From Duncaniella sp. (GTDB taxonomy: Bacteria > Bacteroidota > Bacteroidia > Bacteroidales > Muribaculaceae), in the NCBI GenBank assembly GCA_023664955.1, contig JAMPEV010000001.1:159765-223764 (forward strand): a stretch of 64,000 nt of DNA. The letters are read 5' to 3'. Every line of letters begins with the position of its first letter. The stretch's first letter is position 1. The notes under the pieces were generated by a model. It was not told the origin of the DNA. It did not search any database and saw nothing but the letters and a program-made list of their open reading frames with translations. A program made the position numbers and the translations under genes. Below, piece by piece: positions 17,469 through 26,544 of this stretch.

Positions 17469-18122
17469 ATGATTGAGGTAAAGAATATCACAAAGAGTTA
17501 CGACCGGCTCCGCGTACTCGACAATGTGAGTCTCACCATCAACGATGGCGAGTTTCTCTCGATTGTCGGGCCAAGCGGCGCCGGTAAGACTACTTTGTTG
17601 CAGATTATCGGCTCACTTGAAGCCCCTGACTCAGGGAGCGTGCTATATGACGGGGTAGACATCGTGAAAATGAAAAGCTCCCCTCTCGCCCGCTTCCGTA
17701 ATTCCAACATAGGCTTCGTGTTCCAGTTCCATCAACTTCTGCCGGAATTTACCATCACAGAAAATGTCGCCATGCCGGCGATGATTGCCGGTGAGAACCG
17801 CAAACCGGCACTAACACGAGCAGCCGAACTCCTAACCCGCTTTGGGCTTGGCAACCGCCTTGACCATCGTCCCAACCAGCTTTCAGGTGGCGAACGCCAA
17901 CGAGCCGCAGCCGCCCGCGCTCTTATCAACGACCCTAAGGTTATTCTCGCCGACGAACCGTCGGGAAGCCTTGATTCTCACAACCGAGAGGAGCTCTACG
18001 CCCTATTTTTCGAATTGCGTGAGTCAACCGGCAAAACATTTATCATTGTGACCCACGATGAATCACTGGCCCTCACCTCCGACCGCATAATCCACATGTC
18101 AGACGGACGAATTATCACATGA
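17469..18122 (+). CDS. lolD: LolD-like ABC transporter ATP-binding protein
   Basis: 217 residues. Walker [10 protein letters not shown]-loop [13 protein letters not shown], signature LSGGERQR, Walker [13 protein letters not shown] and H-loop VTHD are all present. The sequence around the Q-loop and DEPSGSLD places it in the LolD/MacB/FtsE group. LolD powers release of lipoproteins from the inner membrane to LolA. The LolCE permease is not adjacent, so the assignment within the group is by similarity only. It overlaps the next gene by four bases. Confidence 0.85.
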   Translation: MIEVKNITKSYDRLRVLDNVSLTINDGEFLSIVGPSGAGKTTLLQIIGSLEAPDSGSVLYDGVDIVKMKSSPLARFRNSNIGFVFQFHQLLPEFTITENVAMPAMIAGENRKPALTRAAELLTRFGLGNRLDHRPNQLSGGERQRAAAARALINDPKVILADEPSGSLDSHNREELYALFFELRESTGKTFIIVTHDESLALTSDRIIHMSDGRIIT

Positions 18123-18802
18123 CACGAACATTCATACACATATTCACCTTCATCTTATCACTTTCCGCACTCACCTCATGTCTTTCCGACAAAGGGCATG
18201 ATGGGCCGGTGGATATGACCTACGCTGATATTGCCACATTCCAAGGCAACATCAACGGTCGAGCTCAATTTACAATACGCCAAGTAAATGACCTTCCGGA
18301 AGCAACGCTTATCGCCCAAGCGCCTCTGAACTATAATCCTGAAGATGACCCTACCGGAAAACGAATGTTCATTCGGTATACCCCGGTAAGCAAAAAACCC
18401 TATGAGTCAGGGGCGATGACACTGTTGAGTGCGGCCACCGTCAACCAGTCAGCCACCAAAATCGAAAGTATTTTAGACTATCCTGACTGGGGGCGTGACA
18501 AAGTATACCTCTACGCCGTGTGGCGCACCGGCAAATACCTTAATTTCAACGTATCGCTGACCTACGACAGCGAGCCTCGAGTATTTTGCATTGTCGCCGA
18601 CAAGTCAACCCTCTCCAACGACTATCCTGACCTCTACCTTGTCCACATAATGAAAGAACCAACCGACTACCACGACCGACGCTATTACGCATCGTTCGAC
18701 ATAAGCGAGATATGGGGCCGTGAGAATATCCTTGGGGTTAACCTCCATGTCTCCAACTCCAATCTCAATAAAGATATATTCACATTTGACAAGACATTAT
18801 AG
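18119..18802 (+). CDS. NigD-like lipoprotein
   Basis: 227 residues. A lipoprotein signal ends at LTSC (Cys21). The rest is beta-rich, and the last 70 or so residues ([27 protein letters not shown]) resemble the NigD-like family found next to bacteriocin or ABC genes in Bacteroidales. The function is unknown. The gene overlaps lolD by ATGA, so it is translated with the transporter subunit. Family assignment is by recall of sequence style, without a search. Confidence 0.6.
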   Translation: MTRTFIHIFTFILSLSALTSCLSDKGHDGPVDMTYADIATFQGNINGRAQFTIRQVNDLPEATLIAQAPLNYNPEDDPTGKRMFIRYTPVSKKPYESGAMTLLSAATVNQSATKIESILDYPDWGRDKVYLYAVWRTGKYLNFNVSLTYDSEPRVFCIVADKSTLSNDYPDLYLVHIMKEPTDYHDRRYYASFDISEIWGRENILGVNLHVSNSNLNKDIFTFDKTL

Positions 18803-18922
18803 GACAATTTATCGCCATAACGGATTAAATATTAGCACATTTGTCTAAATTGCTCACCTTTAGTGGAAATGTGCCAATGGTTAAAGTTTCATTAAATCAT
18901 ATTGGATAATAAGAAATTTTAA

Positions 18923-18930
18923 TAAATTTG
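18923..18930 (+). promoter_or_regulatory. -7 box of the oxoacid oxidoreductase operon
   Basis: TAAATTTG, a perfect -7 element, preceded by ATTG 18 bases earlier. It places the mRNA start near 18936, which excludes none of the ATG starts but favours the one at 19012. Confidence 0.5.
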
Positions 18931-19011
18931 TGTTGAAAAAGTATATACAACCTTGTGAGCTATCCAAAATATCCCTCCTCAATCATCGGCTCACAGCCAA
19001 CTCATAAGAAT

Positions 19012-19242
19012 ATGGCAAAAGTTATTGGAGCTGTAGAAATAAATCAGGAAAGATGTAAGGGGTGCGACCTATGCGTTGTCGCCTGTCCTTGCGATGTCCT
19101 CGTTCTACAGCCAAAAGAAGTAAATGACCGCGGTTATCACTTCGTCACCGATGATAATCCCGATAAATGCATAGGTTGCGCAGCTTGCGCCACCGTTTGC
19201 CCTGATGGGTGCATTACTGTATACCGACTGGTTGAAAAATAA
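19012..19242 (+). CDS. 2-oxoacid:ferredoxin oxidoreductase, ferredoxin-like (delta) subunit
   Basis: 76 residues carrying two 4Fe-4S motifs, CKGCDLCVVACP and CIGCAACATVCP, of the bacterial ferredoxin type. The start is the ATG at 19012 (MAKVIGAVEINQERC). A GTG at 18955 would add 19 residues not typical of the family. It passes electrons from the TPP-bearing subunit to ferredoxin. First gene of a four-gene operon at 19012-21700. Confidence 0.93.
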   Translation: MAKVIGAVEINQERCKGCDLCVVACPCDVLVLQPKEVNDRGYHFVTDDNPDKCIGCAACATVCPDGCITVYRLVEK

Positions 19243-19277
19243 TCTTAACAACTCTCACACCTCACTCAAAAACATAT

Positions 19278-20360
19278 ATGGAAGAAGAAGTTAAACTAAT
19301 GAAAGGCAATGAAGCGATAGCCCATGCGGCCGTGAGATATGGCGTTGACGGCTATTTCGGCTACCCTATCACGCCACAAAGCGAAATCCTGGAGACACTC
19401 GAGGAGCTTATGCCTTGGGAAACAACCGGGATGGTAGTGCTTCAAGCCGAGAGCGAGGTAGCCGCAATCAACATGGTTTATGGCGGCGCCGCCACCGGTA
19501 AAGCCTGCATGACATCTTCATCAAGCCCCGGCGTTAGCCTTAAGCAAGAAGGTATCTCATATATAGCCGCAGGAGAACTTCCTGCACTCATTGTCAACTG
19601 TATGCGCGGAGGGCCCGGGCTCGGCACGATTCAGCCATCCCAGGCCGATTATTTCCAAGCTACCAAAGGGGGTGGACATGGTGACTACCATTTAATAGTC
19701 CTCGCACCCGCTTCAGTCCAGGAAATGGCAGATTTCGTAGGTCTTGGATTTGACCTCGCATTTAAATACCGGAATCCGGTGATGATGCTAGCCGACGGTA
19801 TCGTCGGACAGATGATGGAAAAGGTGGTTTTACCGCCCCAACGTCCGCGTCGCACGGATGAGGAAATAGCTCTTCAATGTCCATGGGCCGTAACCGGCAA
19901 ACCTGCCACTCGCAAGCCCAACATCATGACGACCCTCGAGCTCGACCCCGTTGCCATGGAAAAAAATAACATTCGTCTGCAAGCCACCTACTCCCTGATA
20001 ACAGAAAACGAGGTTCGCTACGATGAATATGCCACGGAGGATTGTGAATACCTTATTGTTGCATTTGGTTCTGTGGCACGTATCTGCCAAAAAGCCATCG
20101 AAGAAGCCCGTCAGGAAGGGATAAAAGTCGGTCTACTTCGTCCTATCACCCTCTGGCCATTCCCCTATAAGGAAATAGACCGTTTAAGCCGCCAAGTGAA
20201 GAAGATTTTAGTGGTGGAACTTAATGCCGGCCAGATGATAGAAGATGTTCGCCTGAGCCTCACGGAATTCAAACCGGTGAAACATTTCGGACGCATGGGC
20301 GGTATAGTGATGGATCCCGACGAGGTCCTTGTCGCTCTCAAAAACTTGATCAATGAATAA
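19278..20360 (+). CDS. vorB: 2-oxoacid:ferredoxin oxidoreductase alpha subunit (VorB/KorA-like)
   Basis: 360 residues. The N-terminal part (KGNEAIAHAAVRYGVDGYFGYPITPQSEI) is the pyrimidine-binding domain of the POR family, followed by EVAAINMVYGGAATG and the MTSSSSPG loop. The C-terminal transketolase-like domain has YLIVAFGSVARICQKAI. It oxidatively decarboxylates a branched-chain or other 2-oxoacid to the acyl-CoA, reducing ferredoxin. The name VorB (3-methyl-2-oxobutanoate) follows common practice for Bacteroidales homologues; 2-oxoglutarate is also possible. It overlaps the beta subunit gene by eight bases. Confidence 0.9.
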   Translation: MEEEVKLMKGNEAIAHAAVRYGVDGYFGYPITPQSEILETLEELMPWETTGMVVLQAESEVAAINMVYGGAATGKACMTSSSSPGVSLKQEGISYIAAGELPALIVNCMRGGPGLGTIQPSQADYFQATKGGGHGDYHLIVLAPASVQEMADFVGLGFDLAFKYRNPVMMLADGIVGQMMEKVVLPPQRPRRTDEEIALQCPWAVTGKPATRKPNIMTTLELDPVAMEKNNIRLQATYSLITENEVRYDEYATEDCEYLIVAFGSVARICQKAIEEARQEGIKVGLLRPITLWPFPYKEIDRLSRQVKKILVVELNAGQMIEDVRLSLTEFKPVKHFGRMGGIVMDPDEVLVALKNLINE

Positions 20361-21126
20361 AGAAGAAATCATAAAGAAAGGTACCGTCGTTGAAACAAAG
20401 CCCCGTTTGCTCAACGATAACACGATGCACTACTGCCCGGGATGTTCCCATGGCGTGGTACACAAACTCGTGGCTGAAGTCATCGAGGAAATGGGTGCCG
20501 AGAACATAGCCATCGGCATTGCTCCCGTGGGATGCGCCGTTATGGCATATAATTATGTCGATATCGACTGGATTGAAGCCGCCCATGGTCGTGCGCCAGC
20601 TATAGCCACGGCGGTAAAACGTCTCAACCCGTCTCGATTGGTGTTTTCATACCAGGGGGACGGCGACCTTGCCGCCATCGGGACTGCCGAGACCATCCAT
20701 GCCTCCAATCGTGGTGAAAATATCGCAATCATATTTATTAACAACGGTATATATGGCATGACAGGCGGTCAGATGGCGCCCACCACTCTTGAAGGGATGG
20801 TGACCTCCACCACACCTTACGGCCGACGAGTCGATCTCAATGGATATCCACTGCGCATAACGGACCTCTTAATCCATCTTGACGGCACATGCTATGTGAC
20901 TCGCCAGAGTGTCCACACAGCGGCATCCGTGCGAAAGGCAAAGAAAGCTATCCGTAAGGCTTTTGAAAATTCCATGAAGGGACTGGGAACCTCGATAGTT
21001 GAAGTTGTATCTACATGTAATTCAGGTTGGAAAATGTCACCAGAGAAGGCTAACGACTGGATGGCCGAACACATGTTTGAAAAATATCCATTAGGGGACC
21101 TCAAGGATACCACTTCCGATAAGTAA
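20353..21126 (+). CDS. 2-oxoacid:ferredoxin oxidoreductase beta subunit (TPP-binding)
   Basis: 257 residues. The TPP-binding motif is GDGDLAAIGTAETIHA...NNGIYGMTGGQ, preceded by HYCPGCSHG and IAPVGCAVMA. This subunit holds thiamine pyrophosphate and a 4Fe-4S cluster and carries out the decarboxylation with VorB. It starts inside the end of the alpha gene, which indicates coupled translation. Confidence 0.92.
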   Translation: MNKEEIIKKGTVVETKPRLLNDNTMHYCPGCSHGVVHKLVAEVIEEMGAENIAIGIAPVGCAVMAYNYVDIDWIEAAHGRAPAIATAVKRLNPSRLVFSYQGDGDLAAIGTAETIHASNRGENIAIIFINNGIYGMTGGQMAPTTLEGMVTSTTPYGRRVDLNGYPLRITDLLIHLDGTCYVTRQSVHTAASVRKAKKAIRKAFENSMKGLGTSIVEVVSTCNSGWKMSPEKANDWMAEHMFEKYPLGDLKDTTSDK

Positions 21127-21157
21127 TCTTATCCAGATCTATTAAACTGAAAAGAAA

Positions 21158-21700
21158 ATGAAGGAAGAAATAATCATAGCAGGATTTGGCGGACAGGGAG
21201 TGCTTTCAATGGGTAAAATCCTCGCCTATGCCGGACTGATGGATGGGTTGGAAGTCACATGGATGCCCGCCTACGGGCCCGAACAGCGGGGCGGCACGGC
21301 AAATGTGACCGTAATCCTCTCAGATGAGCCGATTAGCAGCCCTGTGTTAAACTCCTACGATACAGCCGTCATCCTCAATCAGCAGAGTCTCGATAAGTTC
21401 GAAAATAAGGTAAAGCCCGGTGGTACGTTGATTTACGATCCGTACAGCATCCATCATGCACCCACACGCACCGACATAAACATATATCCGGTAGACGCGA
21501 TGGAAACGGTGTTTGAGCTTTCTTCAAGCAAGTCGTACAATATGGTACTGTTAGGCGCGTTACTTAAAGTGCGTCCCCTCGTGCCTATTGAGGCTGTGAT
21601 GAATGGCTTGAAGAAAACCCTCCCGGAGCGACATCATCACCTCCTCCCTATCAATAAAGAGGCTGTACTTAAGGGGATGGAATTACCTAAAATCAATTGA
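21158..21700 (+). CDS. 2-oxoacid:ferredoxin oxidoreductase gamma subunit
   Basis: 180 residues, with the family opening IIIAGFGGQGVLSMGKILAYAG and PAYGPEQRGGTANVTVILS. This subunit contributes to coenzyme A binding and completes the four-subunit complex. It ends the operon; the next gene converges from the other strand. Confidence 0.92.
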   Translation: MKEEIIIAGFGGQGVLSMGKILAYAGLMDGLEVTWMPAYGPEQRGGTANVTVILSDEPISSPVLNSYDTAVILNQQSLDKFENKVKPGGTLIYDPYSIHHAPTRTDINIYPVDAMETVFELSSSKSYNMVLLGALLKVRPLVPIEAVMNGLKKTLPERHHHLLPINKEAVLKGMELPKIN

Positions 21701-21795
21701 GAATTGGGAGTTGAGAATTGAGAATTAAGAGCTGATAGCCGAGAATGTGGGGTCAAGAATCTTTGGCACCTTGATTTCTTGATTTCTTGATTTCT
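21700..21795. repeat. Short tandem repeats downstream of the oxidoreductase operon
   Basis: First a GAGAATT-rich stretch (GAGAATTGGGAGTTGAGAATTGAGAATTAAGAG split over 21700-21733), then three exact 8-bp units TTGATTTC at 21771-21794. These are simple intergenic repeats with no visible function. Confidence 0.6.
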
Positions 21796-21809
21796 CAAAT
21801 TTTTCATTT

Positions 21810-21864
21810 ACGAATAATCAATTGCGGGATGCTGAAATTCAGCATCCCGCAATTGATTATTCGT
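21810..21864. terminator. 27-bp perfect palindrome between convergent genes, likely bidirectional terminator
   Basis: Two 27-base arms pair perfectly around a single base (21837). The core is CAATTGCGGGATGCTGAA. It lies between the stop of the gamma subunit gene (21700) and that of mltD (21898), where a bidirectional terminator is expected. There is no strong T-run on either side, so the mechanism is uncertain. Confidence 0.6.
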
Positions 21865-21897
21865 CACTTTCGGAGAAGTTTCCTACTTACCTACTAC

Positions 21898-23649
21898 TTA
21901 TCTTCTTCTGCTGCTTTTAGCGGTTTTTGCGGGGATTTTGAGTTTGTCACCGATATTTATACGAGTATTGCTACCCATTCCATTTGCCGCCTGGATAGCT
22001 GCAACAGTCGTACCATTACGGCGGGCAATCTTTTCAAGGGTGTCACCTTTCTTAACTCGATAAGTGGTTGGGCCAGTATTGGCTGTCTTAGCCGGAGTAT
22101 TTTTCACGGTTGTGTTCTTCACAGTAGCCTTCTTCTGGGTTGGAGATGCTTGCTTAACCGGAGCTGCAGGTTTATTATTTTCAACTACATTCTGAGAAGC
22201 GACATTGTTATCTGATGCAGGCTCTGACTCTACTTCTTGACGGGGCATAGTCTGAGCAACTTCCTGAGCGGTAACAACCTTAACCTGTTCAGGAGTAATA
22301 TGTTCAACCACCTCTATAATAAGATTGTCACCCTCTTTGACTTTACCGCGACGAAGCTTGTTCCAACGCTTAATATCAGTTGCCGACACGCCATACTGTC
22401 GAGCAATATCTCTAATACTCTCGCCACGAGTCACCACGTGGGTCTTTTTTACGACACGGCTTGTCTGAGTCTGGGCTATTTCATTGTTGGCCGTCGCATT
22501 CATGGACTGTTGGCTCGCATTTGCCATATTAGCGACACCGTTATCGTTGGGAATCTCTTGAGTGAGTGCTTCGCCTGGTTCGGCACTGGTGCGGCGAGCA
22601 TAAAGATGGGCATCATAATCCGCTATTCTCTTCTCGCTCATCACATAGCTCAGACACTGCTGAGTGGGTAGTGTGAGAGTGTAAGGACGATAGTCGCCGG
22701 GGATTATATCTTTACGAAACTGCGGATTCAGCATTCTGATTTCTTCAACCGGGATATTCAGCACAGCCGCTATCTGGTTGAAATGAATATATTTATCAAC
22801 CTGAATAGTATCCGTGGTGAGTTGGCGTTTCACAACTGTCGGTGTGATTCCATGCTGTTTATAGTAATTCATCACATAATTGGCGGCAATGAAGGCGGGG
22901 ACATATCCGCGAGTTTCCTGTGGGAGATAGTTGTATATTTCCCAAAAGTCCTTCTTACCCTCTCCGCCGGCTCTTCGTAACGCCTTGTTTACATTGCCGG
23001 GGCCACAATTGTAGGCCGCAATGGCGAGCGACCAATCATTGTATATACCGTAAAGCTGCTTAAGATATCTTGCAGCATTTCGAGACGAAAGGCGCGGATC
23101 ACGGCGTTCATCCACAAGTGAGTTTACCTCCATCCCGAGACCTTGAGCAGTAGGTGCCATAAACTGCCAAAGACCCGCAGCTCCGGCTCTTGAAACAGCA
23201 TTTGGATTGATAGCTGACTCTATCACTGGGAGATATTGTAACTCGGTGGGCATTCCTTCCTTTAGTAATTCCTCAACGAAAATTCGCCCGTAATAGTTAT
23301 GTAGAGCGAGCATGTCGGCCACCAGCGAACGCCTCTTCGTCAAGTACATGTCAATGAATTTTCCCACTATGGAATTGTAGGGAAGCTCGATTTCAGTGGG
23401 TAGCTTAGTGAGACGGCTTTCGTACTCCGCCGGAGTTGCTGTCATGTTAGTACCCATATCCATGCCGGGTACTACAAAATTCTTCAAATAGAAATTTTCT
23501 TCGAGCAGACGAGTTTGGGTTTCAAAACTTTCCGGTGCTATGACATTATCATCAGTGATAGAATGTTTTATCTCCAAAATAGAGGAAAGTGCGGAGGCTG
23601 TGAAAGCCATTCCGAAGCCGAGAAGAGTCGTTATAATTAATTTTTTCAT
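21898..23649 (-). CDS. mltD: MltD-type membrane-bound lytic transglycosylase with LysM domains
   Basis: 583 residues. A signal peptide is followed by a GH23 SLT domain (about 115-290) with catalytic Glu144 in LPVIESAINPNAVSRAGAAGLWQF and the AYNCGPGNVNKAL motif. After a low-complexity linker come two LysM modules at about 403-446 (HVVTRGESIRDIARQYGV) and 528-572 (YRVKKGDTLEKIARRNGT). It cleaves peptidoglycan to 1,6-anhydro-muropeptides. The order parA-parB-DUF5683-mltD is a conserved Bacteroidota cluster. Confidence 0.95.
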   Translation of the reverse strand: MKKLIITTLLGFGMAFTASALSSILEIKHSITDDNVIAPESFETQTRLLEENFYLKNFVVPGMDMGTNMTATPAEYESRLTKLPTEIELPYNSIVGKFIDMYLTKRRSLVADMLALHNYYGRIFVEELLKEGMPTELQYLPVIESAINPNAVSRAGAAGLWQFMAPTAQGLGMEVNSLVDERRDPRLSSRNAARYLKQLYGIYNDWSLAIAAYNCGPGNVNKALRRAGGEGKKDFWEIYNYLPQETRGYVPAFIAANYVMNYYKQHGITPTVVKRQLTTDTIQVDKYIHFNQIAAVLNIPVEEIRMLNPQFRKDIIPGDYRPYTLTLPTQQCLSYVMSEKRIADYDAHLYARRTSAEPGEALTQEIPNDNGVANMANASQQSMNATANNEIAQTQTSRVVKKTHVVTRGESIRDIARQYGVSATDIKRWNKLRRGKVKEGDNLIIEVVEHITPEQVKVVTAQEVAQTMPRQEVESEPASDNNVASQNVVENNKPAAPVKQASPTQKKATVKNTTVKNTPAKTANTGPTTYRVKKGDTLEKIARRNGTTVAAIQAANGMGSNTRINIGDKLKIPAKTAKSSRRR

Positions 23650-23679
23650 TGCCGTTTATGATATGAAGAGGTAAGGTTA

Positions 23680-24531
23680 TCAGAAGTTCAATGCCCAATA
23701 AAGTCCTATGGCAGGGGAATTGGATCGCAAGTCGTTGTTCATCAATGTGGCCGCGACATCCATTGATAATTCGGGGGATATGTCGAAATGCGATAACGAC
23801 GCATCCACGTAGGCATCCACCATCGAAAGCAGGTACACCCCAACCATGCAGATTATACATAAGTCGCGGTTGCGTCGGTAATAATTTTTGCGTGTACGCA
23901 GCAGATTAGTAAGCCACGTTTTATCTAAATTTTCTTCCTTGACCGTCGGAGCAAAGAAGTCCATATAGCTTTTCGTATTCGGGTCATTGTCCATAATGTC
24001 GGCATAGGCTGTGGTGTAATCCTTTAGCATGGTGTTATTCCATGAAGTTGCATACCCAAGCCCCATATATGCACCCACGACTATCGGCAGTTTCCAGTAT
24101 CGCCGATTATACAATTGTCCCAATCCCGGGAAAAGAGCAGACATCCACACAGCCTTAGTGGGGTTGGGGACGAATGTGAATTTAGCCTCCACAGGTTCTT
24201 GGGGCGTCAACTTTGAAGGCTGTTTCGGTTGTGGCATATTGGGAGCATTGACAATAGCAAGCGAGTCTACCGGAATTATAGACACCGAATCTCCTACCGC
24301 CGACAGACTATCTACTACCACCATAGCCGGGGTCTTCACTGGTGCACCTACCACTATTGAATCGGGGACTTCGACCAAAGGAGTAGTAGGACGGCGCGTC
24401 GGTCTAACCGGTTTATTAGGTTTTTGAGAAAAAATGTTAACAGGGCTGACCAACGTGTAGATTATCACGCCGACCAGCACCATTAGTATACGATATTTAT
24501 GTGAGGGCACTTTTCCCGAAGCGAAATACAT
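23680..24531 (-). CDS. DUF5683 membrane protein
   Basis: 283 residues. An N-terminal hydrophobic segment (about 14-33) is followed by a Pro/Thr/Val-rich linker and the DUF5683 core: PTKAVWMSALFPGLGQLYNRRYWKLPIVVGAYMGL. A second membrane segment follows near the C-terminus (LCIICMVGVYLLSMVDAYVDASL). The function is unknown. Its constant place between parB and mltD suggests a link between chromosome partitioning and the cell wall, which is inference. Confidence 0.85.
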   Translation of the reverse strand: MYFASGKVPSHKYRILMVLVGVIIYTLVSPVNIFSQKPNKPVRPTRRPTTPLVEVPDSIVVGAPVKTPAMVVVDSLSAVGDSVSIIPVDSLAIVNAPNMPQPKQPSKLTPQEPVEAKFTFVPNPTKAVWMSALFPGLGQLYNRRYWKLPIVVGAYMGLGYATSWNNTMLKDYTTAYADIMDNDPNTKSYMDFFAPTVKEENLDKTWLTNLLRTRKNYYRRNRDLCIICMVGVYLLSMVDAYVDASLSHFDISPELSMDVAATLMNNDLRSNSPAIGLYWALNF

Positions 24532-24605
24532 TTTAATTCATTATACTGATAATCAGCATCAAACGGCAATTTACAACACTTACCTTATGGCTGTCCTTGC
24601 GCTTG

Positions 24606-25493
24606 TCACTGTTTTGCAGTGTCAAAGATAGCAATTAATCTCTCAAGTTCCGCATCATCTTTGAAAGAAAATGAAATTGTTCCCTTTCCTGATGAATTGC
24701 AAGTGAGCTTTACAGGGGTGTTAAACCGCTGTGAAAGGTGATTCTTTAAAATATCATAATCATTGTTAGAAAACCTTTTGTCAACTTTCTCGTCAGGATT
24801 TTTTCCATCGAGAGAAGCCTGTTGGTACTTTTTAGCAAGCTCCTCGACACGACGCACCGACAGACCCTGTTTCACAATCTGTTCAAAAAGTTTCGACTGC
24901 AAAATAGGATCCTCGATACTTAGGAGAGCACGAGCATGTCCCATGTCAATCTGCTTGAACTTCAATCCGAGCTGCACGTCGGCGGGCAAGCGGAGAAGAC
25001 GAAGGAAATTGGCAACAGTGGCGCGTTTTTTCCCGATGCGTTCGCTCAGACGCTCCTGTGTGAGCTTATATTGGTCGATAAGCTTCTTGAATGTCAGGGC
25101 AATTTCAATGGCGTTCAAGTCCTCACGCTGGATATTCTCGATAAGAGCCATCTCGGTGAGCTCAGAATCATTTGCAGTACGAATGTAAGCCGGGACTTTG
25201 GTGAGTCCGGCCATTATAGCGGCACGATAACGGCGTTCGCCGGCGATAATCTGATATGAGTTATCCCCTATCTCTCTGAGCGACAAGGGCTGTATTATAC
25301 CAAGTTCACGGATTGAACGTGAGAGTTCCTCCAAAGCTTCCTCGTCAAAGATGGAACGAGGTTGCTCCGGATTAGGCGTGATACGGTCTATGTCGATATC
25401 ATTAATAGCGGAAGTTCCCTGTGCGGGGGTGTCATCCATGGCTATTAATGAGTCTAATCCTCTTCCAAGAGCGGGGCGTTTTGGTCCTGACAT
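24606..25493 (-). CDS. parB: Chromosome-partitioning protein ParB
   Basis: 295 residues. The ParB/Spo0J nuclease-like N-domain has the CTP-binding sequences NPEQPR and GERRYRAA, followed by IENIQREDLNAIE. A central helix-turn-helix (LTQERLSERIGKKRATVANFLRLLRLP) reads parS, and a C-terminal dimerisation domain ends the protein. It loads on parS and works with ParA to segregate the origin region. No convincing parS site was found in the window. Confidence 0.96.
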   Translation of the reverse strand: MSGPKRPALGRGLDSLIAMDDTPAQGTSAINDIDIDRITPNPEQPRSIFDEEALEELSRSIRELGIIQPLSLREIGDNSYQIIAGERRYRAAIMAGLTKVPAYIRTANDSELTEMALIENIQREDLNAIEIALTFKKLIDQYKLTQERLSERIGKKRATVANFLRLLRLPADVQLGLKFKQIDMGHARALLSIEDPILQSKLFEQIVKQGLSVRRVEELAKKYQQASLDGKNPDEKVDKRFSNNDYDILKNHLSQRFNTPVKLTCNSSGKGTISFSFKDDAELERLIAIFDTAKQ

Positions 25494-25552
25494 AGCTTTT
25501 GTAATTTATATGGTAATATAATTCTGACTTATAGTGTGTACGATAATAAGCG

Positions 25553-26320
25553 TTATATGCTGTTTTTCGATATAAGTTCCTTGGCAAGAGCTATATGTGA
25601 TGTAGCGCCTCTTGACAGGGGGTCATACAGAATAGCCGGAAGCCCATGGCTTGGAGCCTCGCTCAGACGGATGTTACGTGGTATAACTGTGTCAAACACC
25701 ATCGAACCGAAATGGCCCTTCAGCTCTTCATATATCTGATTGGCCAGACGGAGGCGCGCGTCGTACATTGTCAAAAGGAAGCCCTCGATTTCGAGCTTCG
25801 GATTCAGTTTTGACTTGATAATACGGATAGTGTTAAGCAACTTTGTTATACCCTCCAGGGCGAAATACTCAGCCTGGACCGGTATAATCACAGAATTGGC
25901 AGCAGTTAGAGCGTTGACAGTGATAAGGCCAAGCGAAGGTGAGCAGTCGATAAGTATGTAGTCATACTTATCAGCCACCGGTGACACGGCTTTTTTGAGT
26001 ACATTCTCTCGTGAAGGTTTATTAATAAGTTCAATCTCAGCGCCAGCAAGGTCTATGCGAGACCCTACAAGGTCGAGCCCCTCACAGCAGGTGGCCACTT
26101 GTGAGCCATCCATAGGATACTCGTCCACAAGGCACTCATATATAGAAGAGCGCATCGACTTGGGGTCGATTCCATAGCCTGAGGTGGCGTTGGCCTGGGG
26201 ATCAGCATCTATAATCAATGTCTTTTTCCCCTCCGCTGCAAGTGATGCTGCGAGATTGATTGTTGTGGTGGTTTTTCCTACTCCACCTTTCTGATTTGCG
26301 ATAGCGATTATTTTACCCAT
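25553..26320 (-). CDS. parA: Chromosome-partitioning ATPase ParA (Soj)
   Basis: 255 residues. The deviant Walker A is KGGVGKTTT near the N-terminus (IAIANQKGGVGKTTTTINLAASLA). IIDADPQANATSG, YILIDCSPSLG and the C-terminal VIPRNIRLSEAPSHG are all typical of Soj-type ParA. It forms an ATP-dependent, DNA-bound gradient that moves ParB-parS. It lies upstream of parB by 59 bp. Confidence 0.96.
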   Translation of the reverse strand: MGKIIAIANQKGGVGKTTTTINLAASLAAEGKKTLIIDADPQANATSGYGIDPKSMRSSIYECLVDEYPMDGSQVATCCEGLDLVGSRIDLAGAEIELINKPSRENVLKKAVSPVADKYDYILIDCSPSLGLITVNALTAANSVIIPVQAEYFALEGITKLLNTIRIIKSKLNPKLEIEGFLLTMYDARLRLANQIYEELKGHFGSMVFDTVIPRNIRLSEAPSHGLPAILYDPLSRGATSHIALAKELISKNSI

Positions 26321-26472
26321 ATATTGGTTTTTACGTGAACCTCAAAAAACATTCTACGTTCACTATAACGATGCAAAGTAACCAAAAAATCGCCAAATAA
26401 TCACACTATTAACTATCAAAACGTGTTAAAATGTTGATAACTCTCCCAAAATGTTAACAACCTGCCAAGACA

Positions 26473-26505
26473 ACAATGCACCAAGTTGACGACTTGGTGC
26501 ATTGT
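26473..26505 (-). terminator. Terminator of the sensor-kinase-like gene
   Basis: Two perfect 14-base arms ACAATGCACCAAGT/ACTTGGTGCATTGT around a five-base loop, followed on the minus strand by TGTCTTGG. It lies 40 bp after the stop at 26545 and separates that gene from parA. Confidence 0.75.
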
Positions 26506-26544
26506 CCTTCATTATACAATGGCAACATTCTATGACTATAATCG

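Noticed and set aside
18955-19011. GTG start for the ferredoxin subunit
   Set aside because: The added 19 residues are not part of the ferredoxin fold, and the ATG at 19012 gives the standard N-terminus.
26325-26345. Possible parS site upstream of parA (TTTTTACGTGAAC)
   Set aside because: Only about 11 of 16 positions fit the usual parS consensus and the palindrome is incomplete.
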